Of a DNA stretch of 64,000 bases, positions 58,586-64,000 are shown piece after piece (positions within the stretch are counted from its first letter, which is position 1; each line of letters opens with the position of its first letter). A program made the translations under genes and the position numbers. The notes beneath the pieces are model-generated. The model saw only the letters and a list, made by a program, of their open reading frames with translations, had not been told where the DNA came from and searched no databases. The stretch is taken from positions 1 through 64,000 of the forward strand of contig JABLXL010000014.1 in the NCBI GenBank assembly GCA_013178005.1, in the 5' to 3' direction. The DNA comes from Actinomycetota bacterium. Lineage in GTDB: Bacteria; Actinomycetota; Geothermincolia; Geothermincolales; RBG-13-55-18.

Positions 58586-60175
58586 TTACGGCACCACGGC
58601 CTTCACCGCGTTGCTGTAAACGAGGATGGAGCCGCCCTTGTATATGCCCACGCGGTAATAATAGGTATGGCCGGGGCTCACGGAAGTGTCCGCGTATGAC
58701 CTGGAGCCCGCATCCACGAAGGTGCAGGTGTCGCCCGGATAGCTGGGGTTGGTATTGGTCTCGGACCGGCAGACCTTGAATCCATCATAGGAGCCCGCAC
58801 CGCTCACGCTCCAGGAAAGCCTCACCTTCCCCGCCTCCACCGTCGCGGTCAAGGAGATGGAGAGCTCCTGGCTCTGCCCCGGCACCGTAACCTTCACGGC
58901 GTTGCTATAGCCGAGAACCTCTCCCTGATTATAGACCGCAAGGCGGTAATAATAGGTGTGTCCTCCCTCCACGGAGGTATCGGTGGCGGAGCGCGTATCC
59001 GCCCCGTCGATGTACTTCCACCAGTCCCCTGGATAGGCGGGCGCGGGATTATTTTCGGACCTGCACAGCTTGAAGCCCTGGAAGCCGCTGTAGCCGCTCA
59101 GTGTCCAGGTGAAGTCGACGGCACCCTCGCGGGCGGAGGCGGAGAGCGCGAGGCTTTTCTGCGCGGGCGGCTGCGGCGCCGGCTGCGGGGTGGGCTGGGG
59201 CGCCGGCTGCGGGGTGGGCGGCGGTTCCGGGGCGGGCGGCTGGGGCGCGGTCTCCTGGGCAGGCGGTTCTTCCTCCGCCTCCCTATCCGCCTCATCAAGG
59301 ATACGGAGTATTCCCACCGGCAGCCCCAGTTCCTCGTCCAGGGACTTGTTCCACCTGAACCATTCGTCATCGAGGTGCTCCCGGGTGAGATCGTAGATCA
59401 GCCCGTCGGCCCCTTCGCCGAAGGCGAGCGCATCCCCTTCCTCAAGGCGTGATACGTCCTCCCCCGCCTCAACCTCCACCGATGAGTGGATGGAGAGCAC
59501 CCTGGCCTTTCCATCCTCCACTTCCAGGGCGAAGGCCGTACCCAGCGCGGTCACGGAGATGTCCGCGTATCGCGCCGTGTAGGGCACCCCCTCCGCGACG
59601 CGGTGGTAAGTCCTGCCTTCGCGCACTTCCACCACCACGCCATCGTCTCCCTCCACCACCGCGACCTCTCCCTCTCCCAGCAGGCGCATGAAGCTTCCCG
59701 ACTCGAACTTTATCCAACCCCTGGCCTCCTTAGCCGCGAGCACGGTTTCCCCCTCCGCGAGGGTTTCGCCGTTCTGGGCGATTCGCTCGACTCCCTCCGC
59801 ATCCCTGATCACCATCTCTCCCCTATCCACGCGCAGGGTCGCCACCTCCACCCGCTCGCGCACCGACAACCCCCCGCCGTGCAGGTAAAGGGCGGTGAAC
59901 ACCGCCGCCAGGGCGACAAGGCACGCCGCGGCGACCCATGCCACGCGCCGCAGGTAAAGGGCGCGGGCCTTGCCGTGGGGTTCGGCTTCGTGTGCCGCGG
60001 AAACGGCGCTCTCCCATATCCTTCTCCGGGCTCCCTCGTCCAGTTTCGGAACCGCCGGCACGGCTCGGGTCACCCTTTCGCCGATGCTTACCAGCGCTTC
60101 CAACTCGCGGTCGAGGGGAACCGCCTCGCCATCCAGGGCGCGCATGAGGTACTGGGAGTAGTATTTGCCCCTCAT
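58586..60175 (-). CDS. FecR-domain protein with two Fn3-like repeats
   Basis: A 529-residue membrane protein. A short cytoplasmic part with an anti-sigma-like helix bundle is followed by one membrane helix (VAWVAAACLVALAAVFTALYL) and a FecR domain (VATLRVDRGEMVIRDAEGVERI onward). A Pro/Gln-rich linker (QPAPQPTPQP type) leads to two Fn3-like domains, each starting SLALSASAREGAVDFTW or LSISLTATVEAGKVRLSW and ending YSNAVK. It is the presumed regulator of the ECF sigma factor encoded just upstream; the ATG overlaps that gene's stop (ATGA). The Fn3 tail suggests binding of a polymer outside the cell. Confidence 0.83.
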   Translation of the reverse strand: MRGKYYSQYLMRALDGEAVPLDRELEALVSIGERVTRAVPAVPKLDEGARRRIWESAVSAAHEAEPHGKARALYLRRVAWVAAACLVALAAVFTALYLHGGGLSVRERVEVATLRVDRGEMVIRDAEGVERIAQNGETLAEGETVLAAKEARGWIKFESGSFMRLLGEGEVAVVEGDDGVVVEVREGRTYHRVAEGVPYTARYADISVTALGTAFALEVEDGKARVLSIHSSVEVEAGEDVSRLEEGDALAFGEGADGLIYDLTREHLDDEWFRWNKSLDEELGLPVGILRILDEADREAEEEPPAQETAPQPPAPEPPPTPQPAPQPTPQPAPQPPAQKSLALSASAREGAVDFTWTLSGYSGFQGFKLCRSENNPAPAYPGDWWKYIDGADTRSATDTSVEGGHTYYYRLAVYNQGEVLGYSNAVKVTVPGQSQELSISLTATVEAGKVRLSWSVSGAGSYDGFKVCRSETNTNPSYPGDTCTFVDAGSRSYADTSVSPGHTYYYRVGIYKGGSILVYSNAVKAVVP

Positions 60176-60747
60176 GCCCTCTCCCCTTCCTCGAGCCTTT
60201 CCACCTCTCGCCGCAACGCCTTGAGCGCGCGGTGGAGCCGGACCGCCAGGTTTCCCCGGCTGCATCCGAGCATTCCCGCCATGGTCTCCGTGTCCAGCTC
60301 GTCCATGAACTTCAACTCCAGCAGGGCGCGCTGACGCTCCGGAAGCCTGCGCATGGCTTCCAGGATGAGCTTCCGTTCCTCCAGCCTCTCGATACCCTCG
60401 GTGGGGTCATCCGTTCCCTCCAGGACGGGGAGCACCTCCTCGATGTTCACCCGCTTCGCCCTTCCCTCGCGACGGTAGTGGTCCACCACCGTGTTCGTCG
60501 CTATGCGCGCCAGCCAGGAGAAGAAGGAGGCTCCCTTCCATTCAAAATCCCCGATGCCGCGTAGCGCTTTCTCGAATACGCGCGCGGTGATGTCCTCGGC
60601 CACGCTCGCATCCCCCACCCTCCTGAGGACGAACCCGTAGACGTCATCGACGTATCGCTCGTACAGCTCAGCGAAGGCGTCCATGGAGGTGCGGGCCGCC
60701 AGCGCAAGCTCTTTCTCCCTTTCCCGGTCCAAAGGCGCCAGGGACAT
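60172..60747 (-). CDS. ECF-type RNA polymerase sigma factor
   Basis: A 191-residue ECF sigma factor. Region 2 runs AFAELYERYVDDVYGFVLRRVGD to GASFFSWLARIATNTVVDHYRR, and region 4 is RLPERQRALLELKFMDELDTETMAGMLGCSRGNLAVRLHRALKALR. No region 3, as expected. Encoded with a FecR-type membrane protein that probably holds it at the membrane. The ATG at 60747 has TAGGAGTGTAA upstream. Confidence 0.92.
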   Translation of the reverse strand: MSLAPLDREREKELALAARTSMDAFAELYERYVDDVYGFVLRRVGDASVAEDITARVFEKALRGIGDFEWKGASFFSWLARIATNTVVDHYRREGRAKRVNIEEVLPVLEGTDDPTEGIERLEERKLILEAMRRLPERQRALLELKFMDELDTETMAGMLGCSRGNLAVRLHRALKALRREVERLEEGERA

Positions 60748-60979
60748 TTACACTCCTACCCTAGAAACGGTCTCGAGAGGCTCTCCTTACAGTGCCGCGC
60801 CTCGTAAGCGCCCCGAGAGCCGTAAACGTGCTTTCCGATCCCGCCGATAATACACATTGACGTTATGGAATATTTCGGAGCGACGCGCCCGGGTCTTGAA
60901 GCGGGCGCGGGAAAAGGACGGCGCCCTCACCCGTTACCGGGGCTGCGCCGGTGCGAGTTTCAAGGGAGGGGGACACGGG

Positions 60980-61915
60980 ATGCCCATCACCTGTCCGGAA
61001 TGCGGGGCCTTATGCCCGGATGGTTCCCGCAATTGCAGGGAATGCTACCACCCCTTCGGGCTCGATGCCGCCCTCGCCAACCAGGAGGCCTCCGCGGGCG
61101 GAGTTCCCTGCGGCGCGGCACCGACGTATCCCCCGACGGCACGCGCGCATCAACCGCCCGCGAGTGTTTTCCGCCCCCCGCAACCCGAAAAACGGAAGGC
61201 CTTGCTCGCTCTGGGTATAACAACCGCGGCGCTCGCGGTGCTGCTTATCTTCCTCGCGGCCTGGTTCTTAACCCAATCCGGCAGGGGTCCATCCAGGAAG
61301 TTCAGGAACGCCTGCGATCATATGCTGGAACTCCAGGGGTGGAAGGCCGAGGTACGTGTAGACTCCGAAGATTTCCCCATGGATGAACCGTCCTTCTACC
61401 TGGGACAAAGCTGGTCGGGGGTACTCGTCTACCAGGGGCCCGACCGCTCCTCCCTGCTCGCACGGTCCCTCGTGAACGAGCTCTCGCTCGAGACGCGCAT
61501 TATCGAGGATACCTTATACGAATGGGACAGCATGACGCGGGTATGGAGAAACCTGGGGGAAGCGGAAGCATCCCAGAAAGGCATGAATCCCATCTGGAAC
61601 GAGATCTTCACCAGGAAGCTTTCCATGTCCGACGAAGGGACCGAAACCGTGAACGACAGGCCTTGCGCCGTGCTCGGATTCGACCAGGACCTGGAGCTCA
61701 AGGAGGGGTTTTTCGGAGAGGAATACGAAGTTGCATGCCACTACTCCGGCAAGATATTCGTGGACGAGCTCAACGAGCTGGTCATGGCCATGGATTACGT
61801 GGTGGAGATTCCCGGAATGGGGCGGTCTCATTACCGATACGACTTCGGTTCTTTCGACTCCAGCACCACGGTGGAAGTGCCTCCCGGAGCGGCGGCGCCC
61901 ACCGGGGGCGGGTGA
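60980..61915 (+). CDS. Zinc-ribbon, membrane-anchored LolA-like protein
   Basis: A 311-residue protein. An N-terminal zinc ribbon (CPECG and CRECY) is followed by a Pro-rich linker, one membrane helix (LLALGITTAALAVLLIFLAAWFL), and an outer domain that resembles LolA/LppX/LprG-like lipoprotein carriers (KIFVDELNELVMAMDYVVEIPGMG). Function is unknown. ATG at 60980 with GGGAGGGGG upstream is preferred to an earlier in-frame start at 60857. It is divergent from the ECF operon. Confidence 0.7.
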   Translation: MPITCPECGALCPDGSRNCRECYHPFGLDAALANQEASAGGVPCGAAPTYPPTARAHQPPASVFRPPQPEKRKALLALGITTAALAVLLIFLAAWFLTQSGRGPSRKFRNACDHMLELQGWKAEVRVDSEDFPMDEPSFYLGQSWSGVLVYQGPDRSSLLARSLVNELSLETRIIEDTLYEWDSMTRVWRNLGEAEASQKGMNPIWNEIFTRKLSMSDEGTETVNDRPCAVLGFDQDLELKEGFFGEEYEVACHYSGKIFVDELNELVMAMDYVVEIPGMGRSHYRYDFGSFDSSTTVEVPPGAAAPTGGG

Positions 61916-62374
61916 GGATGAGCCAATGCCCGGTCCGGGCGCAGGCAGGGGTCTCCTGGGCACTGACCCTCCCGTCAAGGATGCGTGACTCCACGAGAGG
62001 GCCACGCTGATTTTTTACGTCCGCTCCCAGGATCGTTCTCGATATCCCTGGCAACCGGCATGCGGTCTTCCTGATCGCCCGCGGCTATACCGGGACTCGC
62101 CGCCATGGCACGATGAATCGAAGCGAGAACTCGTGCCGGCTTTCCGTTCGCTCACGCCGCCCTCCGGCATACATCGCCGCGAATCGCCAACCCTGGCCGG
62201 CCCTGATAGGAGCCTGTCTTCCTGTCCCGCTCCTTTTGGGGGGCCAAGGAGAGGCTTTATCATGCTCCTCTCACGGCGACATTAAGGCCCAGCCCTGGAG
62301 CATGGGCGAAAAAGATATGCGCCGGCTTTCCCGGGTCGGCGATGGACCAACCGCAAGGGGAAAGATGCCCTCGC
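61916..62374. other. Intergenic region, nothing recognised
   Basis: About 460 bases between convergent genes. No protein-like frame, terminator with a T-run, or repeat was found. Confidence 0.35.
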
Positions 62375-63946
62375 CTATTTTTCCCCTTCCATCTCCTGGT
62401 AGAGGGCGTACTTGTGCACCTTGCCCAGCGGCGTAAGGGGCAGCTCGTTGCGGAAGACCACCTGGTCGGGGACCTTGTAGCTAGCAAGGTGCTCGCGGCA
62501 GAAGGCCTTGATCTCCTCCTCCGTCACCTCCGCCCCCGGCTGAGGCACGATGTACGCCCTGCCCTTCTCCCCCATTACCGGGTCGGGGTACCCTAGCACG
62601 GCGGCAAAGAGCACCTTGGGGTGCTTGAGGAGCACCTCCTCCACCTCGGGAGGATAGACGTTCTCCCCTCCGCGTATGTACATCTCCTTCTTGCGGCCCA
62701 GGATGTGCACGAACCCATCCTCGTCGATGAAGCCCATGTCCCCGGTATAGAAGAAACCGTCGTCGTCGAAGGCGGCCGCCGTGGCCTCGGGCTGGTTATA
62801 GTACCCCTTCATCACCGCCGCGCCGCGCACGGTGATCTCGCCCGCCTCCCCCCGCGGTACCTCCTCGCGCTCCGGGCTCATGATGCGCACCTCGATGCCC
62901 TCGTTGGGGACGCCGATGGTGGTGGAGATCTTCTCCCGCGGGTGCTCCTTGCGGGTGAAGGTGATGGCTCCGCTGGTCTCCGTGAGCCCGTAACCTATAT
63001 AGGGGACCACGCCCATCTTCTCCTCGATCTGGTCAACCAGCTCCGGCTGCACCGGCGCCCCGGAGACGACGGCGTGCCTCACCGAGGAAAGGTCATAGGA
63101 ATCGAAGTCCGGTTGCATGAAGAGGAGGATGTACTGGGCCGGCACCTGTCCCATGATGGTGATGCGCTCGTCCTGCACCGTCTGGAGCACCTGCTGGGGG
63201 ATGAAGGCATCCAGCATCACCAGGGTGGTTCCGTTCACGAGCATGCTGGCTATGGCCATCACCCCGCCCCCGACGTGGTTGTTGGGGATGTCCATGAGCA
63301 GGCGCTCGTCGTCGCCCAGCCCGGAGGAACTGATCTGCCCCCGCACGTATTCGGTTATGTTGCGGTGGGTTAGCATAGGCGCCTTGGGCTGACCCGTGGT
63401 CCCCGAGGTGAAGAGGAGGAAGGCGGTGTCGTCCTCCTGGACCTCCCTCTTCCTCTCCTCGAGCTCGGCCTCCCGGCCCTCTCCGGCCGCCAGGAACTCC
63501 TCGTAGGTAAGCGCGCCCTCCACCCTGGCCGCGTCCTCTTTCCCGCCTATCACCACCACCTGCCGCAGGGCGGGGAGCTCGCCCCGCACGGCGTTCAGCT
63601 TTGCCAGGAAATCGGAGTCCATGAAGGATGTCTCGGTGATCACCACCGAGGAATCGGAGTGCCCGAGAATGTATTTAACCTCCGCCGGCGCGAAGCGCCA
63701 GGAAACGGGCACCGCCGCCGCGCCCACCTTGGAGCAGGCCAGGTAACCGAAGATGAACTCGGGGTGGTTGGGTATGTACAGGCCCACCTTGTCCCCGCGC
63801 CTCACCCCCAGGGCCAGCAGGCCGCAGGCCACGCGGTTGACCTCGCGGTCGTAGTCGGCATAGGTGATGCGACGGTCACCGTAAACGATGGCCTCGCGGT
63901 CCGGCCTCTCCTTCGCCCACCTCTCCAACGGCTCGAAAAGAAGCAT
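62375..63946 (-). CDS. Acyl-CoA synthetase (AMP-forming)
   Basis: A 523-residue ANL-superfamily acid-CoA ligase. The P-loop is LLFTSGTTGQPKAPMLTH, A5 is YIGYGLTETSG, A7/A8 is FYTGDMGFIDEDGFVHILGRKKEMYIRGGENVYPPEVE, and the catalytic Lys lies near the end in LTPLGKVHKYAL. It activates a carboxylic acid to the adenylate and then the CoA thioester; probably a medium- or long-chain fatty acid. ATG at 63946 has GGGAGGTG upstream. Complete within the window. Confidence 0.93.
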   Translation of the reverse strand: MLLFEPLERWAKERPDREAIVYGDRRITYADYDREVNRVACGLLALGVRRGDKVGLYIPNHPEFIFGYLACSKVGAAAVPVSWRFAPAEVKYILGHSDSSVVITETSFMDSDFLAKLNAVRGELPALRQVVVIGGKEDAARVEGALTYEEFLAAGEGREAELEERKREVQEDDTAFLLFTSGTTGQPKAPMLTHRNITEYVRGQISSSGLGDDERLLMDIPNNHVGGGVMAIASMLVNGTTLVMLDAFIPQQVLQTVQDERITIMGQVPAQYILLFMQPDFDSYDLSSVRHAVVSGAPVQPELVDQIEEKMGVVPYIGYGLTETSGAITFTRKEHPREKISTTIGVPNEGIEVRIMSPEREEVPRGEAGEITVRGAAVMKGYYNQPEATAAAFDDDGFFYTGDMGFIDEDGFVHILGRKKEMYIRGGENVYPPEVEEVLLKHPKVLFAAVLGYPDPVMGEKGRAYIVPQPGAEVTEEEIKAFCREHLASYKVPDQVVFRNELPLTPLGKVHKYALYQEMEGEK

Positions 63947-64000
63947 CTCGCACCTCCCTGCTCGATCAAGGCCCATAATCCCCTACCTGTACCTGTCGTC

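Overview
The window is GC-rich bacterial chromosome, apart from an AT-richer segment at the left edge. Several markers suggest an anaerobic, probably thermophilic, deep-branching actinobacterium (for example a Geothermincolia/OPB41-like lineage). They are a 31-residue bS22 (AURKAIP1/COX24-type) ribosomal protein typical of Actinobacteria, a Veg protein, a SigB/SigF-type partner-switching module, and an Hdr/MvhD/selenocysteine formate dehydrogenase operon. An archaeal-type phosphoglycerate mutase and oxygen-sensitive Fe-S enzymes fit the same picture. The lineage is an inference; no 16S gene is present.

Layout. 1-2090: AT-rich segment with a RadA/Sms-like ATPase lacking the zinc finger and a coiled-coil partner, abutting the 3' end of tRNA-Tyr (2088-2172), so probably the edge of an integrated island. 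2191-4080: STAS antagonist, divergent from an RsbW-like anti-sigma factor and a SigB/SigF-type sigma factor behind a SigB-like promoter. 4339-8877: DUF72, Veg, a YlbL-type PDZ/Lon protease and an AmrS-type radical SAM enzyme. 9066-12033: dtxR-feoB iron operon with a DtxR-type palindrome. 12366-21670: SDR, DUF362 ferredoxin, HEAT-repeat protein, MFS, alpha/beta hydrolase, C45 peptidase, ADP-ribosylglycohydrolase. 21870-30881: a 46-residue protein, fused CoA-transferase, OYE/FadH-type reductase, REC-HisKA protein, MBL hydrolase, K+ channel, apgM. 30886-39105: one long leftward operon for a putative electron-bifurcating formate dehydrogenase/heterodisulfide-reductase-like complex. FdhA has an in-frame TGA followed by a SECIS-like hairpin and reads as one selenoprotein. 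39374-47653: DUF3786, prepilin peptidase, DUF2889, two large membrane glycosylation-type proteins and a type IV pilin. 47928-63946: DUF1786, EamA transporter, FtsX-type permease, zinc-ribbon proteins, bS22, GT87, an anchored peptidase-like protein, ECF sigma plus FecR/Fn3 protein, a LolA-like protein and an acyl-CoA synthetase.

The most unusual pattern is scattered over much of the window. Short duplications of gene ends sit directly beside the intact gene. At feoB, the SDR gene, the 46-residue gene, the REC-HisKA gene and the DUF6941 gene, the last about 10-18 codons are repeated downstream in frame and run into a different tail with its own stop codon. At hdrB and the DUF2889 gene the first codons are repeated upstream as short ORFs; at hdrB these are chained to the gene by ATGA overlaps. 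Some duplicated tails are diverged homologues of the gene's own tail (feoB, REC-HisKA), so simple slippage is not a full explanation. Recombination with diverged relatives, an unrecognised end-diversifying process and metagenome misassembly are all possible and can be tested.
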